This document shows positions 35,100-43,002 of a DNA stretch of 64,000 bases, in pieces. Source of the DNA: Flavobacteriales bacterium (lineage in GTDB: Bacteria > Bacteroidota > Bacteroidia > JACJYZ01); assembly GCA_020635855.1 (NCBI GenBank), contig JACJYZ010000002.1, positions 1,116,001 to 1,180,000 of the forward strand, read 5' to 3'. The notes under the pieces are model-generated. The model saw nothing but the letters and a program-made list of their open reading frames with translations, was not told the origin of the DNA and did not search any database. Made by a program: the position numbers and the translations under genes. Position 1 is the stretch's first letter, and the number at the start of each line of letters is the position of its first letter.

Positions 35100-37070
35100 C
35101 TATTGTCGTCCCAGGTATGCAAATCCTTTCAGCATGATTGCCAGGTCGTGGGAAACACTGTAATCACGTGCGTACAGCATGTTCAGTTCCTGCAGGGTTT
35201 GGGGTTGAAGCGATTTCTCCCGTAAGGCATCGGAAGGAGTGAGGATGCCCGGTCTCAGCCTGGGCAGGTTGCCGGCGTCACCAGCGTTTGGATGGTAGCC
35301 CACCCATGTTTTTTTACCGGTTAGTACCTGGAAAATGTTCTTCAGGTAGCCGCGCGGACCTTTCACCATGAACCAGGTGAAAGGAGTCAGTGCAAGCAGC
35401 ACAATGGCGGATGCCACATCAGCGAAACGTTTGTTGCGGCGGTTGAACACCTGTGCGAGCGAGTTGACGTCGATCACGTACAGATCCGTAGGCGCTTCGA
35501 TCGATTGGCTGCCGATGATGAAGAGCGCTTCCGGCGGTGCGATGCGGAACTGCACGTCCATACCGTCCAGTGCAGACATGGTGTCGATGATGTGATGGGC
35601 GGTCAGGTCCTGGGAGCAGAAGATGACCTCGTCTGCTTTATAAATGATTGCCAGTTCACGCAGTTGCTGGATGGAGCCGAGGTAATTCAGTCCAGATGTA
35701 TCCCTGGTATTTTCGTCCGGGAGTACAAAACCCAGGATATGCACACGGGAGGGGGTTTGTTCCAGGAGTCCTCTCACGCGCCTGGCTTCCGTTTCATTGC
35801 CGATCACCAGCACCTGGCGGGGCCTGTCTTCATCCAGGCTCCATCCGCTTCCTTTGAACAGCGACCGGATCAGGAACACGCCGAAAACCACGGCGAATGC
35901 CCATGCGGATCCAATCAGGATCATGGCCCTGGATACCTGGTATTGTTTGTCGAGCAGCGCATACAATGCGAGGATGGCAAGTGTGCCGGAGGCGATGCCC
36001 CTCACAATCCGGATGGCCCTGGCGGGTTTCCTGTAAGCCCCGTTGAGGGCCAGAGACAAAATCCATATCAGCGTATAGGCTGGCAGCATGATGTTGCCAA
36101 AGAAGTCGGGATAACTGCCGCCTTCGGGAAATTGTACATGTGATGCGTAGTACGGTGCCATCAGGGCAAGGCCCGACCAGATAAGCAGCCCGTCGGCAAG
36201 CGGGCGTAGGGCGGCTTTCACCAGCCGTGTGACGATGGCGGTGAAGGCGCGCAGGTAAATGGCGGTATGAATGAGTGTGCTGAACACCCGCGCGTTCTTC
36301 TGGGAGAAATGTTTCCTGGCGAAGATGATCATCGCCTTGTAAAACACCAGCACATAATTCACACTGCTCTTTTTCGTGCTTTCCCCTTTGTAGTGAATGA
36401 TACGCGTCTCGGGCAGGTAGTAGTTTTTATACCCGGCTTTGATCAGGCGATACGACAGGTCAATGTCTTCCCCGTACATGAAGAACGACTCATCCAGCAG
36501 GCCGGTTTTGTCCAGCGCTTCCTTGCGCAGCATCATATAGGCTCCCGCCAGGATCTCTACCTTGTGGGTTTTGTTCTCGTCCAGGTGACCCAGGTGGTAA
36601 CGTGAGAAGATGGCTGATTTCGGGAACAGGGTCGACAGGCCGAAAATCTTGTAAAACGCAACCGAAGGGGTGGGCAGACTGCGTTTCGACTCCCGCAGGA
36701 ACTTGCCATTGCCATCCACCATCTTCACGCCCAGTCCGCCCGCATCGGGGTGGGCGTCCATGAAGCTGACGGATTTGGAAAGGGTGTCTTCCTCCAGCAC
36801 CGTATCGGGGTTCAGGAGGAGGATGTATTCGCCTGAGGATTCACGGATTGCCTGGTTGTTGGCGCGACTGAACCCCACGTTCTGTTTGTTGTTGATGCAT
36901 TTCACCCACGGAAAACGCTCGCGTACCATGGCCATGGATCCGTCTACGCTGTTGTTGTCCACCACCCATACTTCCACGTCGAGTCCGGCTGCGGCTTTTT
37001 GCACAGACATCAGGCATTGTTCCAGGAAGAACTTAACGTTGTAGTTGACGATGATGACGGAGAGTTTCAT
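35100..37070 (-). CDS. GT2 glycosyltransferase fused to a glycosylphosphotransferase-like membrane domain
   Basis: Two parts in one 656-residue chain. Residues 1-260 are a family 2 glycosyltransferase (LSVIIVNYNVKFFLEQCL, VDNNSVDGS, LLNPDT, FFMYGEDIDLSYR). From about 285 there are four to five membrane helices, then a Rossmann-like domain with VLVIGNETEARRV near 427, and a short tail KRFADVASAIVLLALTPFTW like the start of a polyprenyl sugar-1-phosphate transferase, but without the full catalytic region. So the second half keeps the membrane and nucleotide-like domains only. Likely acts in cell-surface polysaccharide synthesis. It begins 10 bases after recR. Confidence 0.82.
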   Translation of the reverse strand: MKLSVIIVNYNVKFFLEQCLMSVQKAAAGLDVEVWVVDNNSVDGSMAMVRERFPWVKCINNKQNVGFSRANNQAIRESSGEYILLLNPDTVLEEDTLSKSVSFMDAHPDAGGLGVKMVDGNGKFLRESKRSLPTPSVAFYKIFGLSTLFPKSAIFSRYHLGHLDENKTHKVEILAGAYMMLRKEALDKTGLLDESFFMYGEDIDLSYRLIKAGYKNYYLPETRIIHYKGESTKKSSVNYVLVFYKAMIIFARKHFSQKNARVFSTLIHTAIYLRAFTAIVTRLVKAALRPLADGLLIWSGLALMAPYYASHVQFPEGGSYPDFFGNIMLPAYTLIWILSLALNGAYRKPARAIRIVRGIASGTLAILALYALLDKQYQVSRAMILIGSAWAFAVVFGVFLIRSLFKGSGWSLDEDRPRQVLVIGNETEARRVRGLLEQTPSRVHILGFVLPDENTRDTSGLNYLGSIQQLRELAIIYKADEVIFCSQDLTAHHIIDTMSALDGMDVQFRIAPPEALFIIGSQSIEAPTDLYVIDVNSLAQVFNRRNKRFADVASAIVLLALTPFTWFMVKGPRGYLKNIFQVLTGKKTWVGYHPNAGDAGNLPRLRPGILTPSDALREKSLQPQTLQELNMLYARDYSVSHDLAIMLKGFAYLGRQ

Positions 37071-37080
37071 GGCGGATATG

Positions 37081-37701
37081 CTATCTTCCTATGAGGTCTT
37101 CGTAAGGTATGCGGTGCGACAGTGAGCGTCCGAGCGTGGTCTCGTCGGCAAACTCCAGGTCGTCGCCGATGGAAACGCCACGGGCCAGTGTGGATACGCG
37201 AACGCCGTGATCTTTGAGTCGTTTGTAAAGGTAGAAATTGGTGGTATCTCCTTCCATCGTGGTGCTGAGTGCCATGATGATCTCCGACACTTCGCCCTTC
37301 GCCGCTTTTTCCACCAGGTCTTCGATATTCAGGTCGGCCGGACCGATACCATCCATGGGTGAGATGATGCCGCCCAGCACGTGATAGCGTCCTTTGAACT
37401 GGCGGGTGTTTTCGATGGCCAGCACATCACGCAGGTTTTCCACCACGCAGATGGTGTGACCGTCGCGCATGGGGTCTTTGCAGATGTGGCACAGTTCGCC
37501 GTCGGACATGTTGTGGCAGGAGCGGCAGTACTTGACTCCATGGCGCAGGTTCAGCACAGCCTGTCCGAAGGCTTCCATTTCCTCCGCATCCTGACGCAGC
37601 AGATGCAGCACCATACGGATGGCCGATTTCTTGCCGATGCCCGGGAGCTTGCTGAAAGCCAGCACTGCTTCTTCGAAAAGATAAGATGATTGATTCTCCA
37701 A
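37081..37701 (-). CDS. recR: recombination protein RecR
   Basis: Part of RecFOR; loads RecA at gaps during repair. The protein is 206 residues: helix-hairpin-helix KLPGIGKKSA near residue 17, four-Cys zinc finger CRSCHNMSDGELCHIC near 57-72, and a Toprim domain about 80-175 (VVENLRDVLAIE). The start is probably TTG 37701, as no ATG is placed before the conserved N-terminus. It has its own consensus promoter that overlaps the 3' end of the upstream decarboxylase gene. Confidence 0.95.
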   Translation of the reverse strand: MENQSSYLFEEAVLAFSKLPGIGKKSAIRMVLHLLRQDAEEMEAFGQAVLNLRHGVKYCRSCHNMSDGELCHICKDPMRDGHTICVVENLRDVLAIENTRQFKGRYHVLGGIISPMDGIGPADLNIEDLVEKAAKGEVSEIIMALSTTMEGDTTNFYLYKRLKDHGVRVSTLARGVSIGDDLEFADETTLGRSLSHRIPYEDLIGR

Positions 37702-37722
37702 TGTGTCCGGTCGCTAGTTGGG

Positions 37723-37753
37723 CAAAAATACGAGGATTGCCGGACCTACACAA
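37723..37753 (-). promoter_or_regulatory. promoter of recR
   Basis: Minus strand: TTG, 20 bases, TATTTTTG. Full consensus, 22 bases before the recR TTG start. The TTG part overlaps the last codons of the decarboxylase gene. Confidence 0.75.
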
Positions 37754-39227
37754 CGGCCTGTTCACGTTCCAATTGCGCGATCTGTTCCTTCAGGATGGCC
37801 AATGCTTCATCCATCATTTTTCTGTGTGTTCTGAAGGATAGAATGCAAACGCGTAGCATGAACTTCCCGTCAATGCGGGTGGTTGAGAAGAAGAACCTGC
37901 CGATCTGCAATACACGGTCCATTACCGCCTGGTTGAAAGCGTCGGCATCTCCGGATGTAGGTACATAGCGGAACACCACCACTGACAGGTCGGGTGTTGG
38001 GCCCACTTCCATGTTTTCCCATTGGCTGATCTCGTTGTGGAAGTAGCGGGCCAGCAACATCTTTTCTTCCACGGCGGCCCTGAACGGTTGCACGCCCAGC
38101 AGCTGCAGGGGCAGCCACATGCGCAGGCCGCGGAAGTGCTTGGTGAGTTCGGGTGAGAGGTCGGCGGGGGAATCGATGTCGGCGCCGCGGTGGGCGTCCT
38201 GCATGTAATTCGCGATGTAGTAATGAGAGGCCATCAGCTTCTTCCTGTCTTTTACCAACACAGCTCCGAGTCCGTAAGGAAGGAACATGCCTTTGTGTGG
38301 ATCCACTACGATGGAATCCGACAGGTCCATGCCTTTCAATAATTCACGTCCCTGGTCGCACAGGGCAAAGAAACCGCCATAGGCAGCATCGATGTGGAAC
38401 CATAGGTTTTCCTTTTTGGCGATGCCGGCAATTTCCGTGAGCGGATCAATGGCGCCGGTGTCGGTGGTACCTGCGGAGGCGATGACCAGCCAGGGTTTGA
38501 GTCCGTCTGCCTTGTCTTTTGCGATCTGTTCCGCAAGCTTATTGGGCCGGATGCGGAACCTTTCGTCGAGCGGCAGGTGGCGCACGATGCATTCGTGCAG
38601 TCCGGCGATGCGGATGGCTTTGTACAGGCAATGGTGTACCTGTGGACTCAGGTAGATAACCGAGCGTTCGATGTCGCGTGCTTTCACCTCCATGGCATCG
38701 CGGGCGGTTACGATGGCGATCAGGCTGGCGATGCTGCCGCCGGAGGCCAGGTTGCCGCCGCAGGTTTCCGGGTATCCGAGGAATCCGGCCAGCCATTCGA
38801 TCATCATGTTCTCCATGCGTACGGCGCCGGGGGAAGCGAAGAAGATGCCGGCGTACCGGTTGGTGACATCGGCGAGGAAGTCGCCCAGGGCTGAATAGTA
38901 AACGCCGCCGCCCGGAACGTAGCCGAGGTGGCCGCCGGAAGCCGGGTTCAGGCCGGGTTCATCCACCTGTGTTTCGAGCAGGTGAAGCAGGGTTCGGATG
39001 TCGTGCCCGGATTCGCTGACAGGGAGGCTGGTGATACCGGCGCCTTTCTCTTCGCTGATCACATAGGCCTTCTTGTCTTCCAGTGAATCGAGAAAGTTTT
39101 CGGCGTAGTGGATCACCGCGTCGGTGACCGTTTTGCGGTCGGTCGCGGGCGTTTCCAGTTGCAGGGCGATGCATTCCAGTTGTTGCAGGCGTTCGGCGAT
39201 GGTGTCGTTGGCGGATGTATGTGTCAT
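37746..39227 (-). CDS. pyridoxal-phosphate-dependent amino acid decarboxylase (group II)
   Basis: Fold-type I PLP decarboxylase of the aromatic-L-amino-acid/glutamate decarboxylase group. The protein is 493 residues from ATG 39227. The PLP lysine is in VVDPHKGMFLPYG near residue 309; GGSIASLIAIVTARD near 170 and HIDAAYGGFF near 277 (cofactor Asp) are also clear. The substrate amino acid cannot be told. The open frame extends 31 codons further upstream into repeat DNA; that part is not family-like. recR follows after 44 bases with its own promoter. Confidence 0.9.
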   Translation of the reverse strand: MTHTSANDTIAERLQQLECIALQLETPATDRKTVTDAVIHYAENFLDSLEDKKAYVISEEKGAGITSLPVSESGHDIRTLLHLLETQVDEPGLNPASGGHLGYVPGGGVYYSALGDFLADVTNRYAGIFFASPGAVRMENMMIEWLAGFLGYPETCGGNLASGGSIASLIAIVTARDAMEVKARDIERSVIYLSPQVHHCLYKAIRIAGLHECIVRHLPLDERFRIRPNKLAEQIAKDKADGLKPWLVIASAGTTDTGAIDPLTEIAGIAKKENLWFHIDAAYGGFFALCDQGRELLKGMDLSDSIVVDPHKGMFLPYGLGAVLVKDRKKLMASHYYIANYMQDAHRGADIDSPADLSPELTKHFRGLRMWLPLQLLGVQPFRAAVEEKMLLARYFHNEISQWENMEVGPTPDLSVVVFRYVPTSGDADAFNQAVMDRVLQIGRFFFSTTRIDGKFMLRVCILSFRTHRKMMDEALAILKEQIAQLEREQAVV

Positions 39228-39306
39228 GGCGTGCAGCAGCTTGCTGCGGTTATTTGATGGGAATGAGAGGGGTTTTGGGCGGGGGTAAAGATAGGAAGAA
39301 GTCTTT

Positions 39307-39785
39307 AGTTCAACTTGCAAACCCGCGGTCTTAGATGGTGGTCATGCACCGCAGGCTCCGCCGGATTTTTTTTGCCACCAAGGCACAAAGACACGAAGAT
39401 TGTTTTGTTGGTTAAATACAATGCAAACATTGGCTCTTATCCCTACGGAACGGATGACAGATCCGTCCTTCCTTGGTGTCTTGGTGCCTTCGTGCCTTCG
39501 TGGCATCACAAGAATGCTCCTCTTTGTTCAATGCACTTTGGCCTGATATTTTGGGATGAGGAGATAAACCCGGAATCATGAAGTACCTGAAATTCCTCTT
39601 GGCCACGGACGGATTGCGGCGTTTGGGATTTTAGTTCAGGGAGAATTTGGTATAGCCACCAAGGCACAAAGTCACGAAGGAAGGTTTAGCAAAGCAAAGT
39701 ATCGTGCCTTAGAGCCTTTGTGGCATTCTTTTAGTTTGAGGGTTTTGCCCTCTTTTCAATAAAGTCACCTTCTCTGAAGATGGAT
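39307..39785 (+). repeat. composite intergenic repeat, copy B, split by a permuted 47.8 kb segment
   Basis: Same block order as 4874-5101: GGTCTTAG...GGTGGTCATGC at 39329-39346, (nCACnAAG)3 at 39375-39398, then after an interruption a second (nCACnAAG)3 at 39656-39679, GCCTTTGTGGC near 39714 and the TTTGCCCTCTTTT stretch. Between the two (nCACnAAG)3 blocks sits foreign sequence equal to 47836-48041 followed by 47775-47835. Confidence 0.8.
39578..39634 (+). pseudogene. 18-codon chimeric gene remnant
   Basis: Reads MKYLKFLLATDGLRRLGF and stop. The first eight residues are the start of the 48023 gene product, the last ten are the end of the 46824 TPR lipoprotein. The two pieces are joined in frame. 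It is a by-product of the permuted duplication; there is no reason to think it works as a gene. Confidence 0.7.
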
Positions 39786-39826
39786 TCTTCACTTGTAAGT
39801 TGGCGGTCCTGGATTGGTGGAAAGAC

Positions 39827-39898
39827 TTGCTCCATAGGAGCAATACATTGGTGGTATGTGGTTCAACGGGAGATTCAGGCGTGCCGTAGGTACGCCAC
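39827..39898 (+). repeat. two-hairpin module shared with the 213-base repeats
   Basis: TTGCTCcaTAGGAGCAA, then TACATTGGT, then about 35 variable bases, then GCGTGCCGTAGGTACGCCAC. Both ends fold into small hairpins. The same pair of blocks with the same spacing class is found three times in the 52.6-53.2 kb tandem repeat. The surrounding 39.8-40.18 kb has no gene: it holds a palindromic REP-like copy (39911-39934), a CCCCGGAGGGG palindrome near 39963 and an AGCGAATAGCCCGACGG block. Confidence 0.6.
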
Positions 39899-40130
39899 AG
39901 TGAGTTTCCCGCCTACGCCATAGCTTCGGCGGGCAAGCAAGTGGCAAGTGGCAATGCCTTACCCCGGAGGGGTAATAGGTTTATAGCATAAACGGCATAA
40001 CGGATTAACATCAGGATATGTGTAGGAATAGAATCCATCGTGCATTGAAGCAACGCCGGGGCACGTGCCAGTTAGACGGGATAGCAGCGGAAAGCCCGCA
40101 GTGTGAAGGCATGGGTGAGGGACGGACTTG

Positions 40131-40152
40131 CAGCGAATAGCCCGACGGTTGT
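40131..40152 (+). repeat. CAGCGAATAGCCCGACGG block
   Basis: CAGCGAATAGCCCGACGG followed by TTGTT, 27 bases beyond the stop of the minus-strand DUF4919 gene. A related block CAGCGGATAGCGGGACGG with CTGTT lies at 53468-53490, 55 bases beyond the stop of another minus-strand gene. An AGCGGAAAGCCCG variant lies upstream at 40085. Confidence 0.45.
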
Positions 40153-40178
40153 TTGTTTGAAAAACCGGACCGCCTTCT

Positions 40179-40961
40179 TCACTTTTCCTTTTTTCCGGAC
40201 TTCTTCTTGGTGTTGGGGATCTCAGGTTGTGGGGCGGGTGACTCTTTCTGCTCGGAAGCCGACTTCACATCTTTGGACATGGTTTGTGCGGCGTGGTCGA
40301 TGTAGAAATAGAGGACACGGCTTTGGGGTTGGCCGGTGGAGGGGTCGGGCCATTTCATTTCCACCATGTCTACCTGCAGGTTGTGGATGTCGCGGGTGGT
40401 GGTGATATCGCCGACTTTCGCATCCAGGAAGCGGGAGATAAAGAGGGGAGGGTCCATGGGGCTCAGGGCGAAGAAGGCATGCTCGGGGTCGGTGCCGGTG
40501 CCGCTGCGGGCGACGGCGCGCATGATGCGGTTGAAGCGGATCGCCAGGTTGCGGCTGGAGTCGGGCTTGTTCAGTTTGAAGCAGGCAAAGGAACCTTCGA
40601 TGAGGGCTTTGGTGGAAAACGGGAAAATCTGCAGGATGGAATCACACAGCGCAAGTGCTTCCGCAAATTTTCCTTCTTCATTGAGTTTTCCGGTTTGCAC
40701 CTCGGTAAAGGCCAGGTTGTAGGGTTGGTAGTTGCTACGGGTGGTCTGGGCGATCAGCAGCTTCAAAACTTCTTCGTCTTTCAGGGTGGTGTCGGCGGCG
40801 ACGAACCGGTCCAGGTTCTGCTGGTTCACACCGGCCTGTTCGGGCGCGGCGGCTTCGGTGCGCAGGCGGTTGAAATCATCTGAATAAGAAAAGGCGAACT
40901 TCTGGGCGGAGGCGGTTTGCACGATGAGTGCCAGCAGGCCGATGAATGTAAGTTTTTTCAC
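40179..40961 (-). CDS. secreted DUF4919-like protein
   Basis: Exported protein of 260 residues; signal peptide ends QTASAQ near residue 20. A TPR-like helical stretch at about 85-140 (EGKFAEALALCDSILQIFPF) and a C-terminal beta part fit DUF4919 of Bacteroidota. The tail is Lys-rich (KKKSGKKEK). The function is not known. GTG 40961 is chosen because it gives a clean signal peptide and has a promoter of correct spacing ending four bases before it. Divergent from the peroxiredoxin gene. Confidence 0.78.
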   Translation of the reverse strand: MKKLTFIGLLALIVQTASAQKFAFSYSDDFNRLRTEAAAPEQAGVNQQNLDRFVAADTTLKDEEVLKLLIAQTTRSNYQPYNLAFTEVQTGKLNEEGKFAEALALCDSILQIFPFSTKALIEGSFACFKLNKPDSSRNLAIRFNRIMRAVARSGTGTDPEHAFFALSPMDPPLFISRFLDAKVGDITTTRDIHNLQVDMVEMKWPDPSTGQPQSRVLYFYIDHAAQTMSKDVKSASEQKESPAPQPEIPNTKKKSGKKEK

Positions 40962-40965
40962 GGGG

Positions 40966-40994
40966 CAATGATACGGATTACAGTTGTGCCCCAA
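40966..40994 (-). promoter_or_regulatory. promoter of the DUF4919 gene
   Basis: Minus strand: TTG, 18 bases, TATCATTG, one base from consensus, ending four bases before the GTG start. This supports both the GTG choice and a leaderless mRNA. Confidence 0.6.
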
Positions 40995-41052
40995 GTTAGC
41001 AGATTGTTACGCACGGGGATGCACCGATGTTAATAACTTATTGTTGGCGGGG

Positions 41053-41083
41053 TTGGTATTCGCCGGGCTTTTCGCCTACTTTG
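41053..41083 (+). promoter_or_regulatory. possible promoter of the peroxiredoxin gene
   Basis: TTG, 21 bases, TACTTTG (one base shorter than TAnnTTTG). It would give a leader of about 65 bases that contains a perfect hairpin. Confidence 0.4.
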
Positions 41084-41109
41084 TAGATCAATCATTTTAT
41101 GAACTTTTC

Positions 41110-41132
41110 CCCGGAAAACATGCTTTTCCGGG
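41110..41132 (+). promoter_or_regulatory. perfect hairpin in the peroxiredoxin leader
   Basis: Nine-base perfect stem CCCGGAAAA/TTTTCCGGG around a five-base loop, 22 bases before the ATG. No T-tract follows and no plus-strand gene lies upstream, so it is not a normal terminator. It may be a leader structure or an operator. Confidence 0.5.
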
Positions 41133-41154
41133 CGATTCAAATGCAATTGAAAAG

Positions 41155-41613
41155 ATGTTGAAGCCAGGTGACAAAGCGCCCGTTTTTTCCGGTAAGGATC
41201 AGGATGGCAATGCCATCTCCCTGGAGAATTTCAAGGGGAAGAAAGTGGTGCTGTATTTTTATCCCAAAGATGATACACCGGGTTGCACGGCGGAATCCTG
41301 CAACCTGCGCGACAATTACGACATGCTGTTGAAGAAGGGCTTTGCCGTGGTGGGCGTGAGCGCCGACACGGTGAAAAGCCACAAGAAGTTCGCCGTCAAG
41401 TTCGACCTGCCGTTCCCTTTGCTCGCCGACACCGAGAAGGAAACCATCAACGCCTATGGCGTGTGGGGGCCCAAGAAGTTCATGGGTCGCGAATACGATG
41501 GCATCATCCGCACCACATTCGTGATCGGCGAGACCGGTATCATCGAAGAGGTGATCACCGATGTGAACACGGCCGAGCATACCAGCCAGGTCCTTGAAAG
41601 CATGTCGGGATAG
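41155..41613 (+). CDS. bcp: thioredoxin-dependent thiol peroxidase (Bcp/PrxQ type)
   Basis: Cytoplasmic peroxiredoxin reducing H2O2 and organic peroxides. The protein is 152 residues from ATG 41155. The peroxidatic Cys (about 44) and resolving Cys (about 49) sit in TPGCTAESCNLRD, the spacing of the Bcp group. The thioredoxin fold is complete, with FPLLADTE and the RTTFVIGETG strand. A longer frame upstream runs into leader DNA and is dropped. recA follows after 54 bases. Confidence 0.93.
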   Translation: MLKPGDKAPVFSGKDQDGNAISLENFKGKKVVLYFYPKDDTPGCTAESCNLRDNYDMLLKKGFAVVGVSADTVKSHKKFAVKFDLPFPLLADTEKETINAYGVWGPKKFMGREYDGIIRTTFVIGETGIIEEVITDVNTAEHTSQVLESMSG

Positions 41614-41667
41614 CTTCGGCTGACATTCAAACCAATACCAAGTATTTCATCCTAACCCAACAGATAT

Positions 41668-42705
41668 ATGGCCACCGCTGTAGAAAAAAAGACCGAAGAC
41701 AAGATCGACGCGAACAAGCAGAAAGCGCTGCAACTGACGCTCGACAAGCTTGAAAAAACATATGGCAAAGGTGCCATCATGCGCATGGGCGATTCCGCCG
41801 TGGAAGAAATGGAAGTCATCCCTTCCGGCTCACTGACCCTCGACATTGCCCTGGGTGTGAACGGCTACCCCAAGGGCCGCATCATTGAAATCTATGGTCC
41901 GGAGTCTTCCGGTAAAACCACCCTGGCCATCCATGCCATCGCCGAAGCACAGAAGCGCGGCGGCATCGCAGCCATCATCGATGCAGAGCACGCGTTCGAC
42001 CGCTTCTATGCGCAGAAGCTGGGCGTGGACATCGAGAACCTCCTGATCTCCCAACCCGACAACGGTGAGCAGGCCCTCGAAATCGCTGATAACCTCATCC
42101 GTTCCGGCGCCATCGACATCCTCGTGATCGACTCGGTAGCGGCGCTCACGCCCCGCAGCGAGATCGAAGGGGAGATGGGTGATTCGCAGATGGGTCTCCA
42201 GGCCCGCCTGATGTCGCAGGCACTGCGTAAGCTCACTGCCACCATCAGCAAAACCAAATGCTGCTGCATCTTCATCAACCAGCTTCGCCAGAAGATCGGC
42301 GTGATGTTCGGCAACCCCGAAACCACCACAGGCGGTAACGCGCTCAAGTTTTATGCGTCCATCCGCCTGGATATCCGTCGCACCAGCCAGTTGAAAGACG
42401 GTGAGAACGCTTCCGGTAACCGCGCCAAGGTGAAGGTGGTGAAGAACAAGGTGGCGCCGCCGTTCCGTACCGCCGAGTTCGACATCATGTTCGGCGCCGG
42501 TATCTCCAAAACGGGAGAGCTGATCGATCTGGGTACCGACAAGAACATCATCCAGAAAAGCGGATCATGGTTCAGTTATGAAGGCACCAAACTCGGCCAG
42601 GGCCGCGATGCCGTGAAGCAATTGCTGAGCGACAACCCCGAACTCGCCGAAGAGATCGAAAACAAAATCAAGGAAGTCATCGCGAAGGAAGAAGAAGGAA
42701 AGTAA
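41668..42705 (+). CDS. recA: recombinase RecA
   Basis: Strand-exchange and SOS co-protease protein, 345 residues. Walker A GPESSGKTT at 77-85, Walker B LVIDSVAAL near 154, L1/L2 loops MGDSQMGLQARLMSQALRK and GVMFGNPETTTGGNALKF-type stretches all intact, C-terminal domain complete with an acidic tail (EEIENKIKEVIAKEEEGK). The plus-strand order peroxiredoxin-recA suggests a shared transcript. An intrinsic terminator lies about 100 bases after the stop. Confidence 0.98.
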   Translation: MATAVEKKTEDKIDANKQKALQLTLDKLEKTYGKGAIMRMGDSAVEEMEVIPSGSLTLDIALGVNGYPKGRIIEIYGPESSGKTTLAIHAIAEAQKRGGIAAIIDAEHAFDRFYAQKLGVDIENLLISQPDNGEQALEIADNLIRSGAIDILVIDSVAALTPRSEIEGEMGDSQMGLQARLMSQALRKLTATISKTKCCCIFINQLRQKIGVMFGNPETTTGGNALKFYASIRLDIRRTSQLKDGENASGNRAKVKVVKNKVAPPFRTAEFDIMFGAGISKTGELIDLGTDKNIIQKSGSWFSYEGTKLGQGRDAVKQLLSDNPELAEEIENKIKEVIAKEEEGK

Positions 42706-42721
42706 CACGGTTCCAGTCACC

Positions 42722-42785
42722 CCCTTACTTCTTTACCTTCTTACCTGATTACTTCTTTACCTCCTTACGGAATTACCCTCTTACA
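42722..42785 (+). repeat. octamer array nnnTTACn, eight units
   Basis: Directly after recA: CCCTTACT, TCTTTACC, TTCTTACC, TGATTACT, TCTTTACC, TCCTTACG, GAATTACC, CTCTTACA. TTAC is kept in every unit at the same place while the rest varies. Between recA and its terminator. The remaining gap up to 43002 has no gene; it holds two CACGGATTACAAATCCGCG-like stretches near 42880 and 42940. Confidence 0.7.
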
Positions 42786-42801
42786 ACTCCGTACCTTTTC
42801 C

Positions 42802-42835
42802 AACCCTTCACGCCGCCGGTGTGAAGGGTTTTTTG
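42802..42835 (+). terminator. recA terminator
   Basis: AACCCTTCAC and GTGAAGGGTT form a ten-base stem around a GC-rich loop, followed by TTTTTTGTTGG. Strong rho-independent terminator. Confidence 0.88.
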
Positions 42836-43002
42836 TTGGTAGACGGATGCACGGGTTGTGGAGGATTTGGTACTTTGGTCACGGATTACAAATCCGCGAC
42901 AGCGGGCAGTTGGATTTGGTACTTTCGGTGTGCGATAAGTACAGCGTGTAAATCTGCGCTGCCAGAGGCCGGGAGGCCGTTGTTAAACTGTACAACTTAT
43001 AT

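Noticed and set aside
39374..39724. Template/variable repeat pair of a diversity-generating retroelement (39.4 kb against 47.8 kb)
   Set aside because: No reverse transcriptase is present, the differences are not limited to adenines, and the copy is permuted instead of being a straight repeat.
40984..41154. Membrane-anchored form of the peroxiredoxin through a longer frame
   Set aside because: The extension would cross the proposed promoter and the hairpin; its hydrophobic part is short and Bcp proteins normally start at MLKPGD-like residues.
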